A stretch of DNA of 64,000 bases from JANTGF01 sp963750735 (GTDB lineage: Bacteria > Bacteroidota > Bacteroidia > Bacteroidales > VadinHA17): positions 1 to 64,000 of the forward strand of contig CAVVRY010000009.1 in assembly GCA_963750735.1 (NCBI GenBank), in the 5' to 3' direction. Every line of letters starts with the position of its first letter. Position 1 is the stretch's first letter. This document shows positions 1-9,334 of the stretch, one piece after another. Made by a program: the position numbers and the translations under genes. The notes under the pieces are model-generated. The model did not search any database. It was given only the letters and a program-made list of their open reading frames with translations, and was not told the origin of the DNA.

Positions 1-385
1 AATTATCAAAAACTGCATCATTTCAGGAACTTGTGGGGAATTAGAGAATTGATTAGAAAATAGAGGTTTTCAACGAAAGCGTCTACACAAAAGCCAAAGA
101 AATCTATGATCGTGAAATGGGATGCCATCACCTCAAATGCCCAGTTTACCGATTCTTTGTCAATGTATAAGAGAAGATTCCTGGTTTCCTGGGCTCCTTC
201 AGAGAAAAAAAATCTGAAACGATTCATCCCTTTTTGTTACTGGTACCCTAACTGGATATATTATAAAATGTTTAATTACGAATACTTTAGGATTATTAAT
301 TTGAATTAAACTACCGCCAACATTGTGTCATATTTTATAAATGTAAGATTGTAAAACAATAGTAGATTAGGATTATAATATAGAT
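1..385. other. leading stretch without a supported gene
   Basis: No convincing gene is visible. Short open frames on both strands (106-309 plus, 18-227 minus) overlap each other, match no family I recognise and lack a usable start context. The last 75 bases are AT-rich leader for the metallo-beta-lactamase-fold gene and include the string GCCAACATTGTGT, loosely like the cassette-boundary sequences seen further on. Confidence 0.4.
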
Positions 386-1190
386 ATGAAATTAATATAT
401 AGAATCACACAATTTGTTGCTTTATTTCTTTGGATCACAGTATTTCATGGTTGTCAGGGGAAGCAGGGAGATAATCATAAAAATCAATTAAACATAAATT
501 CGACAAGTAATTTAAATTTGGCAGAGAAGGAAATTGTGATTAAGTGGTTTGGACAATCTTGTTTTTTAATTGTTACTTCAAAAGACTCAAATCTTAACTG
601 ATCCTATAGCGTTTAAAGGATATCATCTGCCAAATGGAATTGTGCCGGACTTAGTTACTGTATCCCATAATCATCCTGATCATAACCGGTTAGATGTTGT
701 TGATGGAAATCCTATGGAGCTGAAAGGAACTACTACAAATATTCAAAAAGTTATATCAATCGATAAGAAAATTAAAGATGTAAGAATTTATACTGTCCCC
801 TCTTATCATGATCCTGGCAGACATGGAATGAACGCTATTTTTGTTTTTGAATTTGATGGAATCAGGATTGTTCATTTGGGAGATCTAGGAACGACACTTT
901 CAGATAGCCAAATTGAAGCCATTGGTAACGTAGATATACTGATGATTCCAGTCGGTGGTCAGTTCACAATATCAGGAGCTACTGCTGACAGTGTCATTAA
1001 TCAACTAAAAGTACAGAGTATCGTGTTTCCAATGCATTATAAAACAGAAGCATTCAATAGCTTACCATATTCGGCAGACGATTTTTTAAAGGAAAAAGAA
1101 TATGTTAAAAGAATATCAGGGAATAAGTTTACTCTGACTTTATCAAATATGCCGCGAATAAGGGAATACGTTGTTATGGATTATTACTAA
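386..1190 (+). pseudogene. metallo-beta-lactamase-fold hydrolase (UlaG-like), frameshifted
   Basis: The first frame (386-601) gives a lipoprotein-like N terminus with Cys in VFHGCQG and the MBL start IKWFGQSCFLI. The second frame (to 1190) continues with LTDPIAF, the metal-binding motif SHNHPDHN (HxHxDH), a later His in HLGDLG and a final His in FPMHYKTE. Removing one A from the AAAA run near 577-583 restores TSKTQILTDP, exactly what the family has here, so a single inserted base separates the halves. Joined, it would be a complete zinc hydrolase of about 267 residues, probably anchored outside the cytoplasm. The substrate cannot be told. The frameshift may be a sequencing error. Confidence 0.75.
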
Positions 1191-1204
1191 TTACTGAATA
1201 AATA

Positions 1205-1850
1205 CGAACGCACAACACGCCATAGTTAGAAACATAAAAAAAATAAAATGAACATTTCAAAATCAGACAGACCTGCATTAATTTTAATAAACATTCAAAA
1301 AGCGTTCGACAATTTAGAATATTGGGGCGGTCAAAGAAACAACCCCAATGCTGAGGATAATGCTGGTGAACTTTTGAAACTTTGGAGAGTTAATGAACTT
1401 CCGATTTTTCATGTCAAACACTGTTCTCCGACACCAACTTCTTTATTAAACGAAACAAATGAAGGGAACGAATTTAAAGATATTGTGAAACCAATTAGCG
1501 GAGAACCAATTATTAAAAAAAATGTAAATAGTGCATTTATTGGGACAAATTTAAAAGAGCAGATTGACAATGAAAAGATAACCAAACTTGTAATAGTTGG
1601 TTTAACGACAGACAGTTGTGTTTCGACAACTACCAGAATGGCGGGGAATTTTGGGTTTGACACTTTTCTTGTTTCTGATGCTACAGCAACGTTCAACAAA
1701 AAGGGACTTGATGGCCAAAATTTTTCGGCAGAATTAATTCACGAAACCGCCTTGGCTAGTTTGAATGAAGAATTTGCAACAATTGTTACAACAGAATATC
1801 TGAAACAAAATATATTAACAAACCATAAATAAAAAAGCGAACGCACAACA
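1205..1850. repeat. 13-bp direct repeats bracketing the isochorismatase gene
   Basis: CGAACGCACAACA occurs at 1205-1217 and again, identically, at 1838-1850. The two copies flank exactly one gene, the isochorismatase-family hydrolase at 1248-1832. The second copy is also the left end of a large inverted repeat (1840-2033). This arrangement, one promoterless-looking gene plus one recombination-site-like sequence per unit, is what a mobile gene cassette looks like. That reading is inference. Confidence 0.6.
1248..1832 (+). CDS. isochorismatase-family cysteine hydrolase
   Basis: This 194-residue single-domain protein has the alpha/beta fold of nicotinamidase/isochorismatase-like hydrolases. The nucleophile Cys124 sits in GLTTDSCVSTT with the usual cis-peptide Thr-Thr before it, and the active-site Lys is Lys91 in KKNVNSAF. 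The third member of the triad, normally the Asp of a hydrophobic-D-x-Q motif near the N terminus, is Asn15 here (LILINIQKAF). One G-to-A change would explain it. The family removes amide or vinyl-ether groups from small cytoplasmic substrates; the substrate here is unknown. It may have reduced activity. It lies between identical direct repeats and is probably a cassette gene. Confidence 0.85.
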   Translation: MNISKSDRPALILINIQKAFDNLEYWGGQRNNPNAEDNAGELLKLWRVNELPIFHVKHCSPTPTSLLNETNEGNEFKDIVKPISGEPIIKKNVNSAFIGTNLKEQIDNEKITKLVIVGLTTDSCVSTTTRMAGNFGFDTFLVSDATATFNKKGLDGQNFSAELIHETALASLNEEFATIVTTEYLKQNILTNHK

Positions 1851-2033
1851 TTTTGTATAAGTAATGGCAGGGAAAGTGCTAAATATCAAGGTTTGTAGCC
1901 CCCGCCTGAACGATTCAGTCGGGCAGGCGCTCAAACTGCATAGCGGTTTACTCTCTTCGCTTCGTGAGGCTCCCTTCGGTCGGTTGACAGGAATAAAGCC
2001 CGTAATCTGCTACTTCTCATACAATTTACCGTT
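1840..2033. repeat. large imperfect inverted repeat, attC-like
   Basis: The left arm starts AACGCACAACATTTTGTATA at 1840 and runs to about 1872. The right arm, at 2007-2033, read on the other strand begins AACGGTAAATTGTATGAG and ends AGTAGCAG. They pair as AACG...TTGTAT..AGTA..GCAG, with AAC/GTT outermost as in integron attC sites. A shorter GC-rich palindrome lies inside (GCCTGAACGATTCAG...CAGGC, about 1910-1930). No integrase gene is present. A short open frame at 1864-2049 runs across the element and is not credible as a gene. Confidence 0.5.
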
Positions 2034-2049
2034 ACCCCTCATAAAATAA

Positions 2050-3360
2050 ATGAGATTCATGAAACTAAAAAAGCTACTTATTTTTATTCTATTAAGCCAG
2101 TTATTTTTTATTGATATAGTTGCGCAATCTATAAAAACTAGCAATCTAGATGTTTTGAATTATCATGTCTATTTGGAGCCAAATATTAATGAACAACATA
2201 TAAAAGGCAGCGTGCTAATCAGATTTAAAACACCCTCTAAAACTGACAGAGTAAGTTTTGATTCTGGGGATTTAACGATAACAAGAATTGACGGTGATAA
2301 TGTTGAAGGTTTTGAACAAATAGATGATAAAACTATTGTATCATTAGCAAAGAACGATTCACTAGAATTTGCTATACAAATATTTTATGAAGGAAAACCT
2401 ACAAAGGGGATGGTTTTCTCTGCCTCCCCACAACAATTATATACTATATACTTCACAAGTTCTTGGATGATCTGCAATTTTTCTCCTGATGATAGAGCAA
2501 CTATCCAACTTGATTTGCTAGTCCCTAATCAGTTGATATGTATTGGTAGTGGGATTTTGATCGATACTCTCAGATGCGATAACAACATGACCTTGTATTC
2601 GTGGAACCAGGATTATGAAACTCCAACATACACCTATGGCTTTACTATTGGCACATTTAACGAATTTCATAATAACTATAAGTCCATTCAATTAAACTAC
2701 TATGCTGACAATTATAAGCCTGTTGAAATAGAAAAAATATTTAGATATACAGGAGACATGATTTCATTTTTTGAGGATAAATCAGGAATTCCATTGCCTC
2801 AAGATTCCTATTCTCAAATTTTAATTGGTAATCATTTTCAAGAAATGTCAGGTTTTGCAATATTAAAAACCAACTACGGAAAGCAGGTCCTTGAGGACAG
2901 TACGGAAACAAATTTAATATCGCACGAGCTTGCCCACCAATGGTGGGGTAACATGATTACATGTAAAAATTGGAATCACTTTTGGCTAAATGAGGGATTT
3001 GCCACTTATATGTCCGCTGCATATAATGAACACCGGTTTGGAAAGAAAAAATACCATCAAGACATTGATGCATATTTTAGGGTGTACGATAGAATAAGGT
3101 TGGATGGAGGGGACAAACCTTTGGTTTTTAAGAATTGGTCAAACCCAACAAAGAATGACAGAAATTTAGTTTATTTTAAAGGAGCATATGTATTACATTT
3201 ATTACGGAAAGAACTAGGAGATGAGGCATTTTGGAAAGGAGTCATGTTTTTTACTCAAAGATATTATGGTAAATCGGTGACGACTGAAGATTTTCAATTG
3301 GCATTGGAACAATCTTCTAACAGAGACTTAAAGGTGTTTTTTAAAACTTGGATATATTAA
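2050..3360 (+). CDS. short M1-family zinc aminopeptidase
   Basis: A 436-residue secreted or periplasmic protein with a signal peptide (residues about 4-25, ending VAQS). After the N-terminal beta-saddle comes the exopeptidase loop QEMSG (the family's GxMEN position, diverged), then HELAHQ with zinc ligands His292 and His296 and catalytic Glu293. The third ligand is Glu315 in NEGFA. M1 enzymes remove N-terminal residues from peptides. This one stops at FFKTWIY and lacks the long C-terminal helical domain of most M1 proteins. The stop overlaps a GNAT remnant, so the 3' end may have been cut by rearrangement. A second in-frame ATG at 2059 is an equally good start. Confidence 0.85.
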   Translation: MRFMKLKKLLIFILLSQLFFIDIVAQSIKTSNLDVLNYHVYLEPNINEQHIKGSVLIRFKTPSKTDRVSFDSGDLTITRIDGDNVEGFEQIDDKTIVSLAKNDSLEFAIQIFYEGKPTKGMVFSASPQQLYTIYFTSSWMICNFSPDDRATIQLDLLVPNQLICIGSGILIDTLRCDNNMTLYSWNQDYETPTYTYGFTIGTFNEFHNNYKSIQLNYYADNYKPVEIEKIFRYTGDMISFFEDKSGIPLPQDSYSQILIGNHFQEMSGFAILKTNYGKQVLEDSTETNLISHELAHQWWGNMITCKNWNHFWLNEGFATYMSAAYNEHRFGKKKYHQDIDAYFRVYDRIRLDGGDKPLVFKNWSNPTKNDRNLVYFKGAYVLHLLRKELGDEAFWKGVMFFTQRYYGKSVTTEDFQLALEQSSNRDLKVFFKTWIY

Positions 3361-3653
3361 AAACGAACTATAAATTGAAAATAAGGAAAGCGACTGAAAA
3401 AGACTATTACCAAGTTTGGGAAATATTTTCGAGAGTTATTGAAACTGGAGACACATATGTCTTTGACCCAAAAACATCCAAATCGGACTTAAGAAAACAT
3501 TGGTTCACTGATTATATGCAAACCTTTATTGCTGAAGAAAATGGAACAATTCTCGGAACCTACATAATAAAACCGAATCAAATCGACTTGGGAAACCATA
3601 TTGCGAATTGTAGTTATATGGTTAGCCCAAAAGCACAGGAAAAAGGAATTTGA
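3348..3653 (+). pseudogene. GNAT N-acetyltransferase remnant
   Basis: From about 3375 (KLKIRKATEKDYYQVWEIF) this is clearly the first half of a GNAT acetyltransferase. It ends at SYMVSPKAQEKGI, in the middle of the acetyl-CoA pyrophosphate loop (Q/RxxGxG/A), and none of the other frames downstream continues the family. The C-terminal half is therefore missing, not frame-shifted. There is no ATG; only TTG codons are available at 3348 and 3375, and the front overlaps the end of the M1 gene. Both ends look damaged, so this is a true gene fragment, unlike most other interrupted genes in the window. Confidence 0.75.
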
Positions 3654-3904
3654 AAAAATAAATAGTAATTTTATAAACGCAGCTTTGCTTAACTCAATGT
3701 CCAACTTTACGGGGCAAGTCCAGTTCTTAGTGCAAAACAGTCAAGCTCGCTCCAAAAACAGTAGGTACGAGAACAGGAATGCATACACACTATGCTACGC
3801 CACAAAAAATTTTCCTTTGAAGTCAATTAAAGAAACTAAATTTGGATTGTAAACTTTACTCAGTTTAATACTTTTTTCTTAATTTATATAAATAATTTAA
3901 TATT
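3654..3904. other. gap between GNAT remnant and lipoprotein copy A
   Basis: No gene is supported; the open frame at 3601-3852 gives a low-complexity-like translation with no family resemblance. The right end (about 3822-3852) contains AATTAAAGAAACTAAATTTG and GGATTGTAAACT. This recurs at about 9253-9283 before the second lipoprotein copy, so the duplicated unit includes some leader sequence. Confidence 0.5.
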
Positions 3905-4379
3905 ATGAAAATGAATCGATTATTAGCAATGTTATTTTTTGTAATAAGCCTTATTGCATGTCAACCCAAAGGTCGAATTTACGTGGAACATCAAGAGTTA
4001 TCACCCCGGGTGGAGTGGTTAAAGAGTCGATAAGCGAGAATTTAAGGTACCTATTGAGGACAATAATCTCACTTATAATTTGAGCTTATCATTTCGTTAT
4101 GCAAGTGGTTATCAATTCCAAGTTGCAAAGGTTATAGTAACTGAAACTAGCCCAAGTGGTATAGAAACGGTGAATGAATATGAATTAAAAGTACGAGAAG
4201 ATAGTGGGGATTATATCGGAGACCCTGCTTTAGATATTTGGGATAGTGAGCATTTAGTAGAGAGCAATAAGAAATATGAAGAAACAGGGATATATTCTTA
4301 CCTAATAGAACACAACATGCCTGTTGACATATTGAATTTTGCAATGGAAATAGGTGTAATCTTGGATAAGGTAAATTAA
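3905..4379 (+). pseudogene. small lipoprotein of unknown function, copy A, frameshifted
   Basis: The start gives MKMNRLLAMLFFVISLIACQ, a lipoprotein signal with lipobox LIAC. The frame stops at 4031 after VEWLKSR. Shifting by one base at about 4025-4028 gives DKREFKVPIEDNNLTYN and then a full match to the intact paralogue at 9335-9802 through WDSEHLVE to the C terminus VGVILDK. One extra base is present relative to that paralogue (AGTCGAT here). The predicted mature protein is about 140 residues, probably on the outer membrane. I do not recognise the family. It forms the left end of an A-B-B'-A' duplication. Confidence 0.75.
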
Positions 4380-4575
4380 ATAATCCTTTATTGATTGGTC
4401 TTTTAGAAGATAATAGAATTAGCATTCTCTGTCTTTTAAAGTATAAAAGACTAGTAAAAAAAAGCTACAACAATAAATAACACACATTAAACTGTGTTTT
4501 ATTCGAGACGTTACAGCCAATTTCGCGACCTTGTGAGATTTTAACGGTAGTCGGAATTACTTCACCCAAAGAATA

Positions 4576-6804
4576 ATGAAAAGAAAAATTGAATTACTGG
4601 CACCTGGTGGAGATATTGATTCCATAAAAGCTGCAATTCTTGCAGGGGCCGATGCCGTTTACTGTGGGTTGAATAAATTTAATGCGAGAAACCGGGCATC
4701 AAACATAAGCTTTGAAGATCTACAGGGCATCGTAAGATTGGCACATAAAAACAGTTGCGAGGTATTTCTAACCCTTAATATCATTATTCTCGACAGTGAA
4801 ATTCCGGCCCTTATAAAGTTACTGAACAGATTGGTTAATACTCACATCGATGGTGTGATCGTTCAGGATATAGGCATGTTCTATCTGTTGTCTGAATATT
4901 TTAAAGGCCTTAAAATACATGCATCTACACAACTTACCACCCATAACAAAGGTCAGATTCAGTTTTTAAGCAAACTGAATGCTCAGCGGGTTAACCTGTC
5001 AAGAGAGTTGAATATTAATGAGATAAAAACATTAACTGCTGTTGCACATAAAAACAGTGTCTTAACAGAAGTATTTGTTCATGGTTCCTATTGTATCTCT
5101 TTTTCAGGCATCTGTTATATGAGTTCTGTTCATGGAGGCAACTCAGGAAATCGTGGTAGATGTAGTCAGCCATGCAGAGACAAATATATAAGGACTGCTG
5201 AGGGTAATGATTACCCTCTTAATCTTAAAGATAATTCGGCATATTTTGATTTAAAGGAACTATATGATGCAGGGGTTGACTCACTAAAGATTGAAGGGCG
5301 AATTAAGGAGTATGAATATGTCTATACTGTGGTGAATGCATGGAAACAACAGATTCATCATTTTAATGATAAAAACAGTCTGATCAATGACAATAGTGAC
5401 CTTTACAAGGTATTTAACCGCGATTTCTCAAATTCATTCTTAAAGGGAGATATTAATAAAGATATGTTTATTGATAATCCCATGAGTCATTCAACCAAAC
5501 ATCTTTCTGAGATCAATAATTATTCTTCGAGTGATAAAATGATAAAGGGACAAATGGAACTTTATGAAGAAAAAGAAAAACTCAGAACTTATATTAAAAA
5601 TGAAATAGAACAATTTAGCACAACCAAAATCCCTTTAACATTAAGTGTTTCCGGGGCATGTGGGACTCCATTAAAAGTATCTGTAAAAACTCCGGACACA
5701 TCATTCGATATGCTCTCAGGAGTTAATCTGGCAGATGTTGGAACAGAGGCCTTAAACCTCAAGATGGTACTAAAAAGACTGAAAGCAATAAATGATACTG
5801 AATATTTCATAAAGGATATGGAGCTTAATCTTGACACCGAGCTTTATCTGCCCTTTAAGGAACTCACTTCAATAAAGAAAAGAATATTGTTCATCTTGAA
5901 TGGCTCAAAGGAAATGGTTGCCCCCGTTAATGTTCCCGTTTTAAAGAAGCATAACACCCAAAAAAACAAGCCTGCTCTTTCAGTATTAATATCCTCACAT
6001 AAAGATATTGACATTTGTAATGATGCCTCTGTAGATGTTTATTTTCAACTTCCGAATAGTTTCAAAATGGAAGATGCTGTGTTGACAGATCTCTTCAAAA
6101 AGAATAAAAACCTAATACCCTGGTTTCCTTCCATTTTAATAGGTGATGACTATATGGCTGCAGTGGAATTTCTTGAACAGCTTCAACCAAAACGTATTGT
6201 AACAAATAATACAGGAATAGCTTTTGAAGCCTATAAAAAAGAAATACCCTGGATCGCAGGACCCAACCTAAACATTGCTAATTCCTATAGCTTATTATGC
6301 TTAAAAGAGAATTTCAACTGTTATGGTTCATTTCTTTCAAATGAATTAAGTAAACAGCAGATGATGTCTGTTAAAAAGCCTGAGGATTTCAAACTATACT
6401 GCAGCATCTATCAGCCTATGGTACTCATGACGAGCAGGCAATGTTTGTTTCATCAGGTAACCGGATGTGAAAAAGATAAAATGGATGATAGCTGTATTCA
6501 ACAATGCGAGAAGTATTCAACCATTACAAATTTGAAAAATGAGACTTTCATTATCGAGAAAACAAAAGGAAACTATCATAGAGTATATAATGCGTCCAAC
6601 CTGCTGAATACTGATGTTGTTACAGATATGCCCGATCTCTTTTCCAGCTTCTTTATTGATTTAAGTGATATAAAAACCGAAACTAAAATTGAGCTGGACA
6701 AAGCAAGTATAATTAAGTCTTTAAAAAGCATCTTAGTGGAGATTCTGATTCAACACAGCAACTTCAACACATTATTCATCCATCAAATAACATTCAATAT
6801 ATAG
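4576..6804 (+). CDS. U32 peptidase-family protein with DUF3656 (copy 1, altered C terminus)
   Basis: A 742-residue cytoplasmic protein of the RlhA/YegQ class, whose studied members act in RNA hydroxylation using an Fe-S cluster. The U32 barrel (about 1-290) has the signature EVFVHGSYCISFSGIC. Four cysteines, Cys173, Cys180, Cys196 and Cys200, match the cluster ligands. A DUF3656 region follows (about 350-440, starting LTLSVSGACGTP). Compared with copy 2 one G is missing near 6714 (ATTAAGTC against ATTGAAGTC), so the last 28 residues are read in another frame, but no core motif is lost. Having two such genes in tandem is unusual. Confidence 0.85.
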   Translation: MKRKIELLAPGGDIDSIKAAILAGADAVYCGLNKFNARNRASNISFEDLQGIVRLAHKNSCEVFLTLNIIILDSEIPALIKLLNRLVNTHIDGVIVQDIGMFYLLSEYFKGLKIHASTQLTTHNKGQIQFLSKLNAQRVNLSRELNINEIKTLTAVAHKNSVLTEVFVHGSYCISFSGICYMSSVHGGNSGNRGRCSQPCRDKYIRTAEGNDYPLNLKDNSAYFDLKELYDAGVDSLKIEGRIKEYEYVYTVVNAWKQQIHHFNDKNSLINDNSDLYKVFNRDFSNSFLKGDINKDMFIDNPMSHSTKHLSEINNYSSSDKMIKGQMELYEEKEKLRTYIKNEIEQFSTTKIPLTLSVSGACGTPLKVSVKTPDTSFDMLSGVNLADVGTEALNLKMVLKRLKAINDTEYFIKDMELNLDTELYLPFKELTSIKKRILFILNGSKEMVAPVNVPVLKKHNTQKNKPALSVLISSHKDIDICNDASVDVYFQLPNSFKMEDAVLTDLFKKNKNLIPWFPSILIGDDYMAAVEFLEQLQPKRIVTNNTGIAFEAYKKEIPWIAGPNLNIANSYSLLCLKENFNCYGSFLSNELSKQQMMSVKKPEDFKLYCSIYQPMVLMTSRQCLFHQVTGCEKDKMDDSCIQQCEKYSTITNLKNETFIIEKTKGNYHRVYNASNLLNTDVVTDMPDLFSSFFIDLSDIKTETKIELDKASIIKSLKSILVEILIQHSNFNTLFIHQITFNI

Positions 6805-6857
6805 ATGGTATCTAATTCTACCCTACCGGTAGTCGGAATTACTTCACCCAAAGAATA

Positions 6858-9098
6858 ATGAAAAGAAAAATTGAATTACTGGCACCTGGTGGAGATAATG
6901 ATTCCATAAAAGCTGCAATTCTTGCAGGGGCCGATGCCGTTTACTGTGGGTTGAATAAATTTAATGCGAGAAACCGGGCATCAAACATAAGCTTTGAAGA
7001 TCTACAGGGCATCGTAAGATTGGCACATAAAAACAGTTGCGAGGTATTTCTAACACTTAATATCATTATACTCGACAGTGAAATTCCGGCCCTTATAAAG
7101 TTGCTGAACAGATTGGTTAATACTCACATCGATGGTGTGATAGTTCAGGATCTAGGCATGTTCTATCTGTTGTCTGAATATTTTAAAGGTCTTAAAATAC
7201 ATGCATCTACACAACTTACCACTCATAACAAAGGTCAGATTGAGTTTTTAAGCAAACTGAATGCTCAGCGGGTTAACCTGTCAAGAGAGTTGAATATTAA
7301 TGAGATAAAAACGTTAACCGCTGTTGCACATAAAAACAGTGTCTTAACAGAAGTATTTGTTCATGGTTCCTATTGTATCTCTTTTTCAGGCATCTGTTAT
7401 ATGAGTTCTGTTCATGGAGGCAACTCGGGAAATCGTGGTAGATGCAGTCAGCCATGCAGAGACAAATATATAAAGACTTCTGAGGGTAATGATTACCCTC
7501 TTAATCTTAAAGATAATTCGGCATATTACGATTTAAAGGAACTATATGATGCGGGGGTTGACTCACTAAAGATTGAAGGGCGAATTAAGGAGTATGAATA
7601 CGTCTATACTGTGGTGAATGCATGGAAACAACAGATTCATCATTTTAATGATAAAAACAGTCTGATCAATGACAATAGTGACCTTTACAAAGTATTTAAC
7701 CGCGATTTCTCAAATTCATTCTTAAAGGGAGATATTAATAAAGATATGTTTATTGATAATCCTATGAGTCATTCAACTAAACATCTTTCTGAGGTCAATA
7801 ATTATTCTTCGAGTGATAAAATGATAAAGGGACAAATGGAACTTTATGAAGAAAAAGAAAAACTCAGAACTTATATTAAAAATGAAATAGAACAATTTAG
7901 CACAACCAAAATCCCTTTAACATTAAGTGTTTCGGGGGCATGTGGGACTCCATTAAAAGTATCTGTAAATACTCCGGAGACATCATTCGATATGCTCTCA
8001 GGAGTTAATCTGGTAGATGTTGGAACAGAGGCCTTAAACCTCAAGATGGTACTAAAAAGACTGAAAGCAATAAATGATACTGAATATTTCATAAAGGATA
8101 TGGAGCTTAATCTTGACACCGAGCTTTATCTGCCCTTTAAGGAACTCAATTCAATAAAGAAAAGAATATTGTTCATCTTGAATGGCTCAAAGGAAATGGT
8201 TGCCCCCGTTAATGTTCCCGTTTTAAAGAAGCATAACACCCCAAAAAACAAGCCTGCTCTTTCAGTATTAATATCCTCACATAAAGATATTGACATTTGT
8301 AATGATGCCTCTGTAGATATTTATTTTCAACTTCCGAATAGTTTCAAAATGGAAGATGCTGTGTTGACAGATCTCTTCAAAAAGAATAAAAATCTAATCC
8401 CCTGGTTTCCTTCCATTTTAATAGGTGATGACTATTTTGCTGCAGTGGAATTTCTTGAACAGCTTCAACCAAAACGTATTGTAACAAATAATACAGGAAT
8501 AGCTTTTGAAGCCTATAAAAAAGAAATACCCTGGATCGCAGGACCCAACCTCAACATTGCTAATTCCTATAGCTTATTATGCTTAAAAGAGAATTTCAAC
8601 TGTTGTGGTTCATTTCTTTCAAATGAATTAAGTAAACATCAGATGATGTCTGTTAAAAAGCCTGAGGATTTCAAACTATACTGCAGCATCTATCAGCCTA
8701 TGGTACTCATGACGAGCAGGCAATGTTTGTTTCATCAGGTAACCGGATGTGAAAAAGATAAAATGGATGATAGCTGTATTCAACAATGCGCGAAGTATTC
8801 AACCATTACAAATTTGAAAAAAGAGACTTTCATTATCGAGAAAACAAAAGGAAACTATCATAGAGTATATAATGCGTCCAGCCTGCTGAATACTGATGTT
8901 GTTACAGATATACCCAATCTCTTTTCCAGCTTCTTTATTGATTTAAGTGATATAAAAACCGAAACTAAAATTGAGCTGGACAAAGCAAGTATAATTGAAG
9001 TCTTTAAAAAGCATCTTAGTGGAAATTTTGATTCAACACAGCAACTTCAACACATTATTCATTTATCAAATAACATTCAATATAAGGATGGTATCTAA
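6858..9098 (+). CDS. U32 peptidase-family protein with DUF3656 (copy 2, intact)
   Basis: A 746-residue protein near-identical to copy 1, with the same four cluster cysteines (173, 180, 196, 200), DUF3656 region and Cys-rich tail (CLFHQVTGCEKDKMDDSC). Its C terminus, EVFKKHLSGNFDSTQQLQHI onward, is probably the ancestral one. In E. coli the closest architecture is RlhA, which hydroxylates a cytidine of 23S rRNA and works with prephenate; assignment of that reaction here is inference. Differences from copy 1 are spread evenly and include Tyr-to-Cys (NCCG) and Glu-to-Ala (QQCAK). The leader before the ATG is shared with copy 1. Confidence 0.9.
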   Translation: MKRKIELLAPGGDNDSIKAAILAGADAVYCGLNKFNARNRASNISFEDLQGIVRLAHKNSCEVFLTLNIIILDSEIPALIKLLNRLVNTHIDGVIVQDLGMFYLLSEYFKGLKIHASTQLTTHNKGQIEFLSKLNAQRVNLSRELNINEIKTLTAVAHKNSVLTEVFVHGSYCISFSGICYMSSVHGGNSGNRGRCSQPCRDKYIKTSEGNDYPLNLKDNSAYYDLKELYDAGVDSLKIEGRIKEYEYVYTVVNAWKQQIHHFNDKNSLINDNSDLYKVFNRDFSNSFLKGDINKDMFIDNPMSHSTKHLSEVNNYSSSDKMIKGQMELYEEKEKLRTYIKNEIEQFSTTKIPLTLSVSGACGTPLKVSVNTPETSFDMLSGVNLVDVGTEALNLKMVLKRLKAINDTEYFIKDMELNLDTELYLPFKELNSIKKRILFILNGSKEMVAPVNVPVLKKHNTPKNKPALSVLISSHKDIDICNDASVDIYFQLPNSFKMEDAVLTDLFKKNKNLIPWFPSILIGDDYFAAVEFLEQLQPKRIVTNNTGIAFEAYKKEIPWIAGPNLNIANSYSLLCLKENFNCCGSFLSNELSKHQMMSVKKPEDFKLYCSIYQPMVLMTSRQCLFHQVTGCEKDKMDDSCIQQCAKYSTITNLKKETFIIEKTKGNYHRVYNASSLLNTDVVTDIPNLFSSFFIDLSDIKTETKIELDKASIIEVFKKHLSGNFDSTQQLQHIIHLSNNIQYKDGI

Positions 9099-9118
9099 TT
9101 CTACCTCTAAAATAAAAA

Positions 9119-9251
9119 GGCTGTAACACAGTGCAAATTTAATAGCGGGTACGGTGGTGTACTAACAGCATATTCATGCCCAATTATTTGTTCCTATTGG
9201 ACGGATATTCGCTCGTAAACCCGTTACTAAACTTACACCAACGTTTTAGCC
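9119..9251. repeat. 133-bp imperfect inverted repeat, attC-like
   Basis: The left arm (9119-9150) is GGCTGTAACACAGTGCAAAT then TTAATAGCGGGT. The right arm (9219-9251) on the opposite strand reads GGCTAAAACGTTGGTGTAAG then TTTAGTAACGGGT. The arms match as GGCT, AAC, GTG.AA.TTTA.TA.CGGGT with small bulges, around a central stretch of about 68 bases. Overall shape and the AAC/GTT positions recall integron attC sites. It lies between the U32 pair and lipoprotein copy A'. Confidence 0.55.
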
Positions 9252-9334
9252 AGTTAAAGAAACCAAATTTGGATTGTAAACTGCGTTTAGCGTAAGAATT
9301 TTTACTTAAATTTAGAAAAAATAAAATATATAAA

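Larger units (their letters stand above)
4545..9105. repeat. tandem duplication of a 2.28-kb unit
   Basis: Copy 1 runs 4545-6822 and copy 2 runs 6827-9105. Each starts CGGTAGTCGGAATTAC and ends TCTAATTCTACC, with only four bases (CTAC) between them. The offset is 2282 bases at the start and 2283 at the end because copy 1 has lost one base near 6714. Each unit holds one complete U32 gene plus 31 bases of leader. The copies differ at scattered positions, giving about 20 amino-acid differences over the shared part, so the duplication is recent but not brand new. Confidence 0.95.

Noticed and set aside
18..309. Two overlapping small open frames at the left end
   Set aside because: On opposite strands over the same bases, with no recognised motif and no promoter or start context.
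1864..2049. Short open frame on the plus strand upstream of the M1 gene
   Set aside because: It runs through the large inverted repeat and its translation reflects the GC-rich palindromes; no family resemblance.
3601..3852. Possible continuation of the GNAT protein in another frame
   Set aside because: The translation has no GNAT motif B or C-terminal pattern, so it is not a simple frameshift.
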